A stretch of 64,000 nt of DNA. Origin: Diphasiastrum complanatum (Eukaryota; Streptophyta; Lycopodiopsida; Lycopodiales; Lycopodiaceae). The stretch is from NCBI GenBank assembly GCA_029204225.1, contig CM055111.1, forward strand, positions 43,716,815-43,780,814, read 5' to 3'. Below are positions 23,561-34,839 of this stretch, one piece after another. The notes under the pieces were generated by a model. That model had not been told where the DNA came from. It searched no databases and worked only from the letters and a program-made list of their open reading frames with translations. Every line of letters begins with the position of its first letter. Within the stretch, counting starts at the first letter, position 1. Made by a program: the position numbers and the translations under genes.

Positions 23561-24506
23561 ACTTTATATTGTTAGGGTTAGGGGAGAGAGAGCGATGGGA
23601 AGGCGGAGGGTCGCGTTTAGGGTTAGGTTAGTCCTTTTTTTTTTTTAAATTTAGCCCTAAAAATACTAGGGTTTTAAAAACTGGGTAGGGTGTCTCTTTG
23701 TTTTTTTAGCACTCCTCATTTTCTTAAACCTAATGGGTGAACATAGGGTTAGGGTTGATTTATTATTATTATTTTTTTAGGTTAAAAGTTGGTGAACCTT
23801 CAAAATGAAAGGCTGAAATTTTTTACAAAAGAAACAAAACTTCAAGTTTGAAGAATTAAAGTGCCTCTCTCTCACTTGGAAAAATTCACAATTTTTTTTC
23901 AAAATTCTGGCTAGCTTGACCCATCTCTACTAATTTGATCATAACTTTCTCAATATTGATCCAAATCACACAAACTCAATACCTTCTAGAAATCTAACAA
24001 CAAGCTCTATCAGCCTCTGGTATTAAATCAATGATTGAATGTGATTTGATAGGTCAAATTAACAATAGAACGGGGCTGAAATTTTTGAAAAAAGAAAATT
24101 AGCAAAACTGGAGCTAGAAAACAAGAATTGTCATAACTCCTTGGATACTCATCCAAATGACGAAAAGAAACTTGAGGTTAAAACTCAAATCAAATCTGAA
24201 AAATGCAAACAAAGTGAAAAAAAAAAAAATTCTAGTCACCTATTTTGACAGCTTTTGGTAAAAGTGCAATAACTTTTGCATCTCTTATCCAAATGCCTTG
24301 CAAATTGGTGAAAATTAAAGCTAAAACAAAGATCTACAAATCTATTAAATCAAATTAGAAATAAAAAATAAAATTGAATGTCAAAAATTGGTCTGAACAG
24401 ACCTGAAAATTTTAAACTTAAAAATTTTCAAAAAGAAAGCTTCAAAGCAATAAACTTATCAAATCTAATGAAATTCACATAGAATCATCATGAATCAAGG
24501 ATCTAT
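23561..24506. other. Noncoding DNA with telomere-like fragments
   Basis: No gene. Short TTAGGG/TTTAGGG-like runs occur at 23571-23584, 23615-23630 and 23741-23757. From about 23770 to 24506 it is AT-rich and probably the leader of the minus-strand element whose LTR starts at 24524. Several similar segments of the type TCATAACTCCTTGGATACTCATCCAAAT recur loosely. Confidence 0.4.
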
Positions 24507-25042
24507 GCTCTGATACCAAGAAATGTCATGTGTCAAATCCCAAACTAATAGCAATAGCAATGAAATAAAGCTAGAAGCAAGAAGATAACAAGACATTCAT
24601 GATAGCATATCAATAGAAAGCTAGAAACAATGAGATCACAATGGAATTGCATTAGCAATGAAAGAAAGAGAACAATCAACGGAAATGGAACATCGATTCA
24701 TGTGGATAGGGAACATGAGACCTAGCAATGAATTCACAAGGAAGCTAGAAGCTCTCAATTGCAAATGAGCCAAAAGATCCACAAAATGATGTCTCTTGCC
24801 TAGTTATAGACAATGCTCTTATTTAACTTAACTTAACTATCTTGAGGGATAGTTAGCCCTTGTTAAGTATTATTTAAACTAGATTGGGCCCTTGTTGGCC
24901 AATTATCCTTATTAATTACTTTGGAGGGCCTAAAGAGGGAACCGCCTTGTTCTTAAGGCTAATAGCTCCTTTTGGGCCTACAAAGCTTATAATGGATATT
25001 CTAATGCGTTAAAAAGCACTGATGTACTAAAAGTACATGACA
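24507..25042 (-). mobile_element. Minus-strand LTR (519 bp) with primer-binding site
   Basis: GCTCTGATACCA at 24507-24518, then five bases, then an LTR at 24524-25042 whose ends are TGTCATGT and ACATGACA, an 8-bp inverted pair. The interior therefore lies to the left on the minus strand. The body is AG-rich near the start and has TTATTTAACTTAACTTAACTA near 24825. Right flank ATATC is the candidate target duplication. Confidence 0.75.
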
Positions 25043-25048
25043 ATATCT

Positions 25049-25153
25049 GCTCTGATACCACTATATGAGCTTCAATACGCTCTGATACCACTGTAGCAGC
25101 ACTGATAATTTGCTCTGATACCACTGTATCAGCTCCAATATGCTCTGATACCA
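25049..25153 (-). repeat. Tandem array of four primer-binding-site complements
   Basis: GCTCTGATACCA occurs at 25049-25060, 25079-25090, 25112-25123 and 25142-25153, spaced 30-33 bp, each followed by ACTRTA or ATTGTA. The last copy is one base from an LTR-like start (TGTAGAAAAG at 25155). Only one site is needed for priming. Confidence 0.85.
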
Positions 25154-25154
25154 T

Positions 25155-25850
25155 TGTAGAAAAGATAGTAAAAATTCTTCCTCAGAGAACACAATGAAAG
25201 TTTGAATAAATTAAACTAATATTAGTGTCTTCAATCAGGTCTGTTTCTGGTCTATGTACTAATAGAACAACTTTTGCCTTGATTGAATTTAGCATGCAGA
25301 ATTAAGAGACAACTTAAGAGACAATTTTAGACAAATAGAAACTATTGATCAAAAACGAATTTTTATAACTCTGAATTTGAATCATCATTATACATCTCTT
25401 GCTGTCTTATCTCGCTGTTGTGTCTCTGATTGAGTTGGAGAGAGTCTCTTGAGTGTGTTACAACGAGTAGTGCACATGTATTTATATTGCTACAAGATAG
25501 GTCTTTTGGACTTTTAATTACAGGTCCTTTGGCCTTTTAATTTTGTAATAGTAGATCTAACCGTTTACGACGGTTGATATTCAAATAAACGCTCTGTTTT
25601 CATGCTCAAATAATTTATGTTCGCGAATTGTTCACGACATCTGTCTCTTCGTCTAAGCTTGTGCTTCGCGAATTGTTCGCGACACTTGTCTCTTTTGTGT
25701 TTCGCGAATTGTTCGTGACAGATGACAATTTTTGAGCTTGAAGAAGAATCCAGAATATTTCACGAATTGTTAAGGAAGGACAAAGCAGTGGCACAAAGAG
25801 CGATTTACTAGTCAAAAAGTTGAATTTTTATAGGACGAAGTGGCGATATA
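25155..25850 (-). mobile_element. Minus-strand copia-type LTR, right edge unclear
   Basis: The start TGTAGAAAAGATAG follows the last primer-binding-site complement. The body contains TTGTATTTATATTGC-like TATA sequence near 25480 and three TTCGCGAATTGTTCRCGACA repeats (25620-25639, 25665-25684, 25701-25720). I could not find a matching inverted end, so the right border is a guess. Confidence 0.5.
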
Positions 25851-25904
25851 AAGAAGAGAAATTACTACCTCAACGACCGGCCGTCTCCAGCTTACTACTA
25901 GCAG

Positions 25905-27700
25905 TGACACAAGGAGATTCTTTTTACATTTATATTACCGTAATAGAGTGTTTGAAGCTATTCATGTGAAACGCTTTTATGCTCACATTCTACTTAGACT
26001 ATTTGGTATTGTAGATGAACACTTTCATGATATTACTTTTGGCTGGTCGTACTTACCAAGTGAGAAATGTGAATAGTATTTCTCTTCAAAAGTGTTTTGT
26101 GACTTTGATATAGAAAGCCGACACTCCTGCCATTGCTTTTCTTTTAAACATTTCAAAAATTTCATCTTAGAAAAATTTGGACATGTCATCTCCATAGATT
26201 AGCATTGTTAAAAGTTCAATTTACGCAAATATCTAGCCTTAATATCAACGAGGTTACTTCTTAACTTTACGATGGATGGTTTAAACTCATAAAACTCTTA
26301 CCTTCTTATGAAAACTTAAACGAAATTACAATAAGGGAGCATGCTAATTTTGCAAAACCATCGCTTTAGACTCTATTAGAATTGATAAATGGCTTCATAG
26401 AAACACTAGCATGCCATCTAAATGTAAGATTTCCAATGATGAATTACAATGGCTCACCAACTTTCTCTACATAAATGGTAGTGATAAAGCACAACATAAT
26501 CCTTGCTTCATGTGTAAATTCTTTGTACGAAGTCTAGCCATTCAAAGACTCAATAGTCCAAACTTTACTCCTTTTCCCAATGAATAGGCTAACTCACTTG
26601 AGGATTCTCTAACATATATAATGGACATAACTACCAAGTTCTTATCAGATATTTTCCTGGAAAATAATTCACTACCTACCATACTTTGTGCCCATAAGGC
26701 CCACAAGGAATCATTTATATGGATTGCCAATGCTCACGATTGCTGTTTTACTAGACTTGCCAAATTTCTCACAAGAGCTCTTGGTATGCTGTCACCATTC
26801 CTCATGGAAGGTGTAGGCCTTAAGTCAAATACATACAAGAGTATCCTAAGAGGGGATACAACTTTATACTGGCAATGCGAGTCATCAATTGATTTCTATC
26901 TAAATCTACCACCTTTGATTACCAATATGTGGGTCACAGACATTTCTAAATGCTATGAGAATATACCTTTGGATGGTCCTGAAGGACTAAAAACTATCAT
27001 GAAGAAGACAGTAACATACGTCTTCAAACATTTCAAACATGATCTACTGCAATATGAATGAAATCACGAACGGAAAATATTCAAATGGTCATGGTCTAAA
27101 AAATAGTCACACGAATGGTACACTATTGATATAGACTTACTCTGCCAATGGAATGATCTTCTAATTGATAATTGCATCGTCAGATTAGGAAACAAGACTT
27201 GGAGACAAGTGCGTGGTATACCGATGGGATCTTCATGTTCACCCACTTCGTGCAATTGGTATTTATCTTTCTTTGAAGCGCAATTTATAAAAAGACTAGC
27301 CATACTTTTATGAGTGACTTTATCCATTCATTCAGGTAAATTGACGATATATGCTTCATTAATAACCCTAATATCTAGCTCTTCATGGATAAAACACAGA
27401 CATGAACTCCAGAATCCTTTCTGGATCTATCCTTTAGACTTTTTAGAAATAGAAAGAAAATCACCAGAAGATAATATCGTTAGCTTCTTGAATATATCCA
27501 TTGCCTTTGACTCAACAACTGGCTTGACGCACCTCTCAAAATTTGATAAAAGACGGAAGTTGCCCTTTTCCGTTTTACAATATATACATATGCTGGCTTC
27601 GAATAGACCAATCTATAATTCATACAAGGTAATAATTTCACAAGTCATTGTTGCAATGTATTGTTGTAATAAAAGAGGTAGAAATTCTAGTTGATGCTTT
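25905..27700 (+). pseudogene. Penelope-like reverse transcriptase relic
   Basis: A pre-RT region (about 26120-26240) has CHCFSFKHF...GHV. RT blocks follow: LPTILCAHKAHKESF and a FLTRALGMLSPFL segment (26670-26810); motif A VTDISKCYENIPLDG (Asp codon at 26939); motif B VRGIPMGSSCSPT (27209-27245); motif C with IDDI at 27340-27351, where the usual Tyr codon is TAA; then SFLNISIAF and DKRRKLPFSVLQYIH (27480-27600). The I-P-MG-S and IDDI order with FLN/DL next points to Penelope-like or related non-LTR RT rather than copia or gypsy. Several frameshifts and stops; no GIY-YIG endonuclease is visible after it. The exact family is uncertain. Confidence 0.7.
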
Positions 27701-27887
27701 TTAAACGAATGGATTTATGAGGGATAAATTTGTCTTATCATTAACGAGTTACTCATCTCTTACTCTTTTCCGGGTCTTTTCTACATTCTACCACAAAATA
27801 TTGATTGGTCTTTTGGCGGGCAGTTAGCTATCCCTTATGGGGAGCTAACTGCCCCCTAAGAGATTCACTAACTGCGGGATGGTTGCT

Positions 27888-28064
<177 letters not shown>

Positions 28065-28069
<5 letters not shown>

Positions 28070-29516
28070 GGATGCTTCTTCGTTTAGAAATACCCTGCTA
28101 TTCTACGACAACGACAGACTTTCTATATCTTCAAAGACATAAGGTCTTAATTCAAATACCCCCACTATAAAAGTTATTTAAAAAACAAAGGACTTCTCAC
28201 CTTCAATTTTAAAACATACTCTACAAAGTTTTCAAATTTAAGCCTAAATGGAGGGAAATAAGTTTTCTCACCCTTACTAAGCAAAATGTGACCTTTCGGG
28301 AAACCTCACTGCATGACACTATAAATTATGCAGTCTCGACGAATGTTCCTCACAACACCCTGTGAAGAAGAGTTCATTGTCTCTCATCTCCAGCAAATGC
28401 GCCCTACCAGTCCTCTACTCGACAGACGCTATCATATGGTAAGAGCTTTCTACTTCACTACTTTGTCTATCATTTTTTGTGCTACTAGCAATCAATGTTA
28501 TGTTTTCTTGCTTTTTTCTTATATGGTGGAAACTACTCATCATATGAGCTACACTTTATGAAGGATCTTGAGTTTGATAGGTTGAAGTCCAACGATGGAC
28601 AGAAACCACCTTTTTTTTGCTAAAAAACAGACCCTTCTGTCTTGAAGGCAACGATGGACTTCTAATCATCATCTTCTTCTCTTAAAGAAATGTTTTTCAC
28701 AACAATTGTAGTGATGGAGCCTTAGCTATCTTCATCAACTTTGTATTCAAATACATATTTCTATTAGACAACAAGTTTATATATAGCCTTTGTATGAATC
28801 ATATTTCTGCTCTAAACATATGTATAGACATGGCCACTGTCCAAAGCGATGGACAATAGGCTCTTACATAAATTTGAAAATTGTCTATTATGTGACTAAT
28901 AGACCTCCTGTCCAACGATGGACAATAGTGTGAAAGTACTGTACTTTAGGACCATAAATGGATCTACAAAATATCCACAAGAGTGATTGGATGCTTGCTT
29001 AACAATCTATCAAAAAACTAGACACAAAAAAGTTGATCTAGATTGGCAATTTGACAAACAACAAGCATTAACAATCAAAAACATTGATAAACATTGAAAT
29101 CCGAGCCCACACGTGTGTACTACAGGCTTTAGTATAGCCTTCAACATGAGAAACAAGTAGAAATTGATTTGGTTTTCAACCTTGGCAATACTTAACCCTG
29201 CCCGAATAAGTGTCACATTAGAATTTTAGTGAGATACGACTGAAAAGCATGGATATGCTCAGAAGTATGGACAATAGTGCGTTACATACCTTGTTCTGCA
29301 AGGCTCACTTGGGTTAGAATGACATGGATTTGCCCTAACACCAGCACACGTGTCCACACCAAGGCTTTTAGCTAAGTAAAAAGTAAACGGTTAAAACTAT
29401 TCATACTCTGTTTACGATTAATACTAACTGATATGGACCAATTGCCCGTAAACTGATCAGCATGGCACAAGCCCTGATACGGTAATGTTAGGGCTTGGCC
29501 TATCACTAAAAATCTT
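28065..29516. other. Noncoding DNA with GTCCAACGATGGAC motifs
   Basis: No supported gene. The short hairpin GTCCAACGATGGAC or a close form recurs at 28587-28600, about 28648, 28839-28854 and 28910-28923, often followed by AATAG. Otherwise unremarkable. Confidence 0.5.
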
Positions 29517-29914
29517 TTTATTGCTTGGGAAGACATGACTATGATTTATAAATGTTATTCAGGCTGTTAAGTAGTGTAACTTCTTTTGGACATGGATAAC
29601 AACTGATGCTCAACTATGACACATGTCTTCCCCAATGTGCTAACTCGTGCGATTTTGTGTTGTGGGATGGTGGCAGGTATCAGTTGGACGTCTTGAAAGT
29701 GGTTATGCTTTATGCTTTATTGCTTGGGAAGACATGACTATGATTTACAAATGCTATTTAGGCTGTTAAGTAGTGTAATTTCTTTTGGACATGGATAACA
29801 ACTGACGGTCAACCATGACACATGTCTTCCCCAATGTGCTAACTCATGCGATTTTGTGTTGTGGGATGGTGGCAGGTGTTAGCTGGACGTCTTGAAAGTG
29901 GTTATGTTTTATGG
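29517..29914. repeat. 199-bp tandem duplication
   Basis: Two head-to-tail copies (29517-29715 and 29716-29914), starting TATTGCTTGGGAAGACATG and ending near GTGGTTATG(C/T)TTTATG. They differ at roughly a dozen positions, about 94% identity by eye. No open frame spans them. Confidence 0.9.
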
Positions 29915-30029
29915 TGCTTTTTCAGTACTGTATTTTACTTTTAGCTATATTTTACCTTGTTGGATTATGAATAAAGGCTTCAAAAGGTTTCAGTCTTGCT
30001 TTGTTAAGAGGAACTAGGTGAAATTTTGT

Positions 30030-30031
<2 letters not shown>

Positions 30032-30099
<68 letters not shown>
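30032..30099. repeat. (CT)n microsatellite
   Basis: About 68 bp of CT. Confidence 0.95.
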
Positions 30100-30102
<3 letters not shown>

Positions 30103-31314
30103 TTGGAAAATACAATAATAGGTTTGTGTCATGGCTCTTCTCACCTCTACTTGTGTTTATGTTTTGTGTTCATGCTAATGGCATTGTGATTATTGATGAG
30201 TAGTATGCTTAGAAGCATGCATCATATAAGAAGGGGAAATTTTTTGAAGGGACTTCTTTAAAATAGACTATTTTGAATGAAATGAGAGAATGATAGACGT
30301 ATTTGATGTAATGATATTATCTAAAAAAGGATCACACAAATTTGAATAAAACAAGACACCACAACATGAGCTATTAAGTAAAGAATTTTGTTTTAAAAGG
30401 TTTTCTTCACACAATGAGAATGATTAATCATAAGTTCATGCTCTCTAAAAGTAGAACTTGAACTTGATCAAGATTAGGTAAACTAAACACTATGATGGAA
30501 AGGTAAATATGTTTGTTTTTACAAATTTAGCTTTGGATGCTATTAAATAGCCTAAAAGACTGTTAAGTTGATACATGTGAGCTAGAAATAGCAACATCTT
30601 CAAAATACAACCTTTCTATAGAATAAAGTGTACTTCCAACAAATCTCACTTATTTGGCATTAAAATCTATTGAAATGTCCAAATTCTACCTTTGAATCTC
30701 AATTATAATGTGTTCCAAAATATTTCAAAAATTTCAAAATTGTCTCCTTAATTTTGAAAATTTTCAAATATATTTGGTTTTTTGTATTGTTTCGCAAAAG
30801 TTTGATTCAAACTTCTAGAAAACGAAATGGATTCAATTTGATTCACTTGGGAACTATGGTATGAAGTAATTGTAAATGGTAAATGGGAGTGTGATTGGCT
30901 TTTGATTTTAGAGAATCTGTGGTTGGCTTGTTGGTGCTTCATATTATTTACTAGAAGGGAATTCATATGATTTACTAGGAGGGATTTCATCACCCCATCA
31001 TGTTTTTTAACGAACTACGAGAGCGAGTACGTGAAATGTTTTTGGGTATACCCATACGAGATCGAAGATTGAAAACTAATTGCTTGATCTCTACATAAAC
31101 AAAAGTACATCCTATAATCTCATCATATATAGGATGACAAATGATGAAATGTTCTTTAGTCTCAATATCATTTGTGATCTTCTGACAATCCCCTAACCCA
31201 CATATTTGCAAAGTATATTTGAAAACTGAGACTACGAAAATGGCCCATGTATTAGAAGCAACAAGTCATATATGTCGCTAAAGTGAAAAAAGTATGCTCG
31301 TTGAGTGTAAGATC

Positions 31315-31359
<45 letters not shown>

Positions 31360-32699
31360 TTAGATATAACAATCTCCTCAAGGGACACCGATAGACCTCA
31401 ACATGCATGTAGCCAAGTGTGTCAGGAGAAGTGACGCCCCTATTGATGTAGAACTTTGGATGAAGAGCAATCCAAAAACACTATGATCGACACAAATTTA
31501 AATCTTCAAGTGTTATTCTTTGGAAATATATTGTCAAGTGAAATACAACTCTATTTGCAATGGAAAAATTGCAAACTTCGTAAAGATAATTTGGTGTGGA
31601 ACGAATGGATTACAACAAATCATATGTGATAGAATAAGTAACTAAAGATTGGAAAGTCTAGTCAATTTGGATGCCAAAAGTCTAGTGCTTCATACCTTTG
31701 AGGCATCATGGATGTGGCCAAGTTATCAAAAATTGTAAATTATCTTTGCATCTTGGATACTCTTCTAAAAGCAAAAACATTTCTTCTTGTAGTGTTTTTG
31801 TGGATCGCAATTCATGTTTGACACATTGCGATTTGTTAATCAATCGGTCTTGATTGAAAATGAAAAAGGATCGAGACTGTAAAAACAAAAATTGAACGCT
31901 CAAGTCCCAATTTCAAAAGCAGTCACGTAGGAAAGTTCTTGTGACAATTTTCAAAGGAGAGATACTAAGAGAAAGGAGGTCTTGTTAAGGATAAAGGAGA
32001 TAGGAGAGGGGAAAGAGGAGAGATAATAGGAGAGGGAGAGAAATTAGGTGAAAGAAGAAAGAGATAAATAAAGGAGAAATTGAAGTAGGGGTGTCAAGAG
32101 TGTTAAAAGTTAGGAGAATTAAAATTTAGGAATCAAGACTTAGGAGAGATTATAAGAGAGGAGGAAGTATTAGGGAAAAGAAAAAAGAGATGATTTTTTT
32201 TTAAAAATGGGACTTAGAAGTTAAAAGTGTGTAAAAGTAGTGTTACCGGCATTAGAACTTAAAAAAGTGTTGTGGAAGAGTTAGGAGTTAGGAGAGACAA
32301 GAGTTAGGAGTTAGGAGTTAGTAGTTTCAAGTGAGGAATTTTTTGAATTCTCCCAAAATTCGTTCACTAATTGCTATATAATCATTTTCACCCTCGCTCA
32401 AATACCATGTAGAAGATTGATCTTGCAATTTCTCACATAGATAGAAGGAATAATACACCACCACCAAAGCAACACTCAAAAACTGTATATAACTCAAAGA
32501 CGGTCATTTTTCCGGGGGGTGCGGTGCCGCTGCATGGTGAAATGGACCCCATTACGGGACATGTGTACCAACTCAATATCTATATGTGTTGTAAACTGCA
32601 AGGCACACTCACAATTGTCACATAAGCAAATGTTGAAAAAATTGCTAAAACTGAAAATGTGCATCAAACTACGAAATATCTTGAGTTTACTATATTTAA
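30100..32699. other. Noncoding stretch with (TA)n and purine-rich tract
   Basis: No gene that I can support. A (TA)n run lies at 31318-31357. From about 31960 to 32335 the plus strand is strongly purine-rich (AGGAGAGGGAGAG and repeated TTAGGAG units). Copia-like sequence becomes recognisable only after 32700. Confidence 0.5.
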
Positions 32700-33955
32700 C
32701 GAAAATAAGGAGGTGATCCATCAAGGGGTGGAGAAGTTCAAGCAAGCTCAATGGCAAAGGATAAGATGGAAAAATCCAAGGAAAAATGTTTCTTTTGTGG
32801 TAAAAAGAGACATTATGCATCCGAATGTTTGAAGAGAAAACTTGCACAAGAGGAGGGCAAACAAGGTAATCTTGCAAATGAGGAGGAAGATTTTTTGAAT
32901 CATCTGTAATGGCATCAACTACATCATCAACTACATCATCAACAAGCCAAGGCAACTCAAGTGACAATTGGTGGATAGCTAGTGGCACATCTTTCCACAT
33001 GGCATTTCAATAGGAATATTTCTCAACTTTACTCTCTTATCATGGTGCTAGGAAGTTAATTTTTACATCAAGTGATCAAGAATGTAGTATTGAATGTGTT
33101 GGTACCATTGCATTGTGTCTAGGATCTTCAAGAAACTTAAATCTAGACAATGTGCTTTTTTGTACCTTCTATCACTAAGAGTGTTGGAAAATTGTTGGAG
33201 ACCCAAGTTTGATGTTCATTTCAAGCATGATGTTTGTTCTATTCTCAAGAATGATAAGTGCATGGCAAGTGGCTTTAAGAAAAGGAGGTTGTTTAAGCTT
33301 GATGCAAATGTTTCTTATGTGAGTGTGATGATTGCAAAGGAAGAATTTGACACAAGTGGAGAACAAGTGCAACAAAGAGGTAGCTCTTGGCCTACCAAGA
33401 TCCTTTTTCAAGAGTGGCAAGATATTTGAGTCTTGGAGTCTTTCAAAGACACACAAGACTACCACAATCTCTCACTTGGGAATTATTCATTTGGATGTGC
33501 ATAGAATATCTCAAGGTGCAAAGTTGAATGTCACATTGATCATACTAGATACACTTGGATGTCTCTTTTGTCCTTGAAAATCATGGTGTTTGATACTTTT
33601 GAGAAGTGCAAAGCTCTTATTGAGCGTCAAGTCAATCCTAAGACCAAAATGAATGCAAATTCATTCATTGGTACAATGATTGGATATGGTGAGTCAAGTA
33701 AGGAGTTTAGAATCTTTGTTATTTCTTCCAGTAAGATTCTAATATTTCAAGGTGCAGCCAAATATGTACATGCTTGATCATGCTTCAAATGTTCAATCTA
33801 GCATGCCAAAGATTGTTGAGATCCAAGAGGAATCAAGCAAGATTGAGGGGGAACAACCTCAAATTGCAAGTGCTTCAAAAAGGTCATCTAGAGCAAGGGC
33901 CGAGCTTATGAGGCATATTTATTACGAGAAGGGGAAGCAAAGTTTAGGTTATATT
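32700..33955 (+). pseudogene. Copia relic: gag zinc knuckle, protease, integrase, SH3-like domain
   Basis: A CCHC knuckle CFFCGKKRHYASEC lies at about 32790-32835. The protease region follows with NWWIASGTSFHM (Ser replaces the active-site Asp of the usual DSGAS) and LCLGSSRNLNLDNVLFVPSI. Integrase traces such as THKTTTISHLGIIHLDVHR come next. A pol SH3-like segment (about 33650-33745) shows NSFIGTMIGYGESSKEFRIF, and an acidic linker ends near 33955. No RT follows. Multiple frameshifts, and spacing between parts shorter than normal, so internal deletions are likely. Confidence 0.8.
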
Positions 33956-34491
33956 TAATGTTGAAAAGGTTTTTGAATCTCAAAGTTGGATCAAGGCAAT
34001 GCTAGTTGAAGTGAAGTAGAAAAACATCGCAAACATTTGAATCTAGAACCATATTAATAATAATCATAACATAATAACTACATTGGATAACTAATTGAAC
34101 TTGACATATAACTAATAATAACCACTCTTTAATTATTTTATATGCAGGTCTTCCAAAAACTCAAAATTATGGCTTGGTTATTTGGATACATTCTTCTATT
34201 CTTTTCCTTGAGTCTTAAGTAGATGCATATTTGAACACCTCCATCCAAATCGTGCATTGCTTTAAAGTGAAGGTTTGGCTAGAACACAATGCAACACTAT
34301 GTTACACAATCTGTTATCAACTTGGACAACCAAATAAATTCAAGAAATGTTGTTCAAAATTCAACAATCCCATTTGAAGAAGCTGAATAACAATGATGGC
34401 ACGGGTCTCAAGGCATAAAACCATTCACGATTCTGGTCTATTGAAGTCACTGTATGACGCTTTACTTATGAGAGTGAGAAACATACACAAC
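33956..34491. other. No gene seen
   Basis: Noncoding, AT-rich, without obvious repeats. Right of it starts an exon-like block on the other strand. Confidence 0.4.
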
Positions 34492-34839
34492 CTGAAGGAA
34501 ATGCAGTTCCTGCTGATCTACGAGAGCAGACCAGTAGTTGCCTCCCTTCTCAGAAAGAAAGCAAGCAGCAGCTGCTGAATCAATGTATTCCTTCCAAATT
34601 CCCACTTCTAGTGCTATCTTTCCGTCTATAGATACATTGAAAAATAACTCAAGCAAACCATCCAGAAGTGACAGGCTGTTTCGATATGTCTCCGAGATTG
34701 TCAGTTTTCTGATGTGAACTAAATTGCCCTCACTCAAGCTTGACTGATTGTTTTTCTTGATGGGATTCACATTGCTTGGTTCATAGAGAAGAACATCTAA
34801 GTCGCCTATGGAAGTCAATAGCTCAAACACGTCTCCCAA
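34492..34839 (-). CDS. Isolated exon-like block of an unknown protein
   Basis: On the minus strand a pyrimidine tract TTTGTTTTTTTTGCAG ends at 34840, followed by 348 bp (exactly 116 codons) without a stop, then CAG|GTTGTG at 34492. That is a phase-0 to phase-0 internal exon in form. The product begins LGDVFELLTSIGDLDVLLYE, is leucine-rich and amphipathic (SLSLLDGLLELFFN), and ends DQQELHFLQ. Codon use is balanced, unlike the retroelement relics around it. I do not recognise the family; a helical-repeat protein is possible. Flanking exons were not found, so this may be a captured or orphan exon. Confidence 0.45.

Noticed and set aside
31784-31794. TTCTTGTAGTG, a perfect CACTA-type right end
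   Set aside because: No subterminal repeats, no matching left end at a sensible distance and no relation to the 60611 terminus; probably chance.
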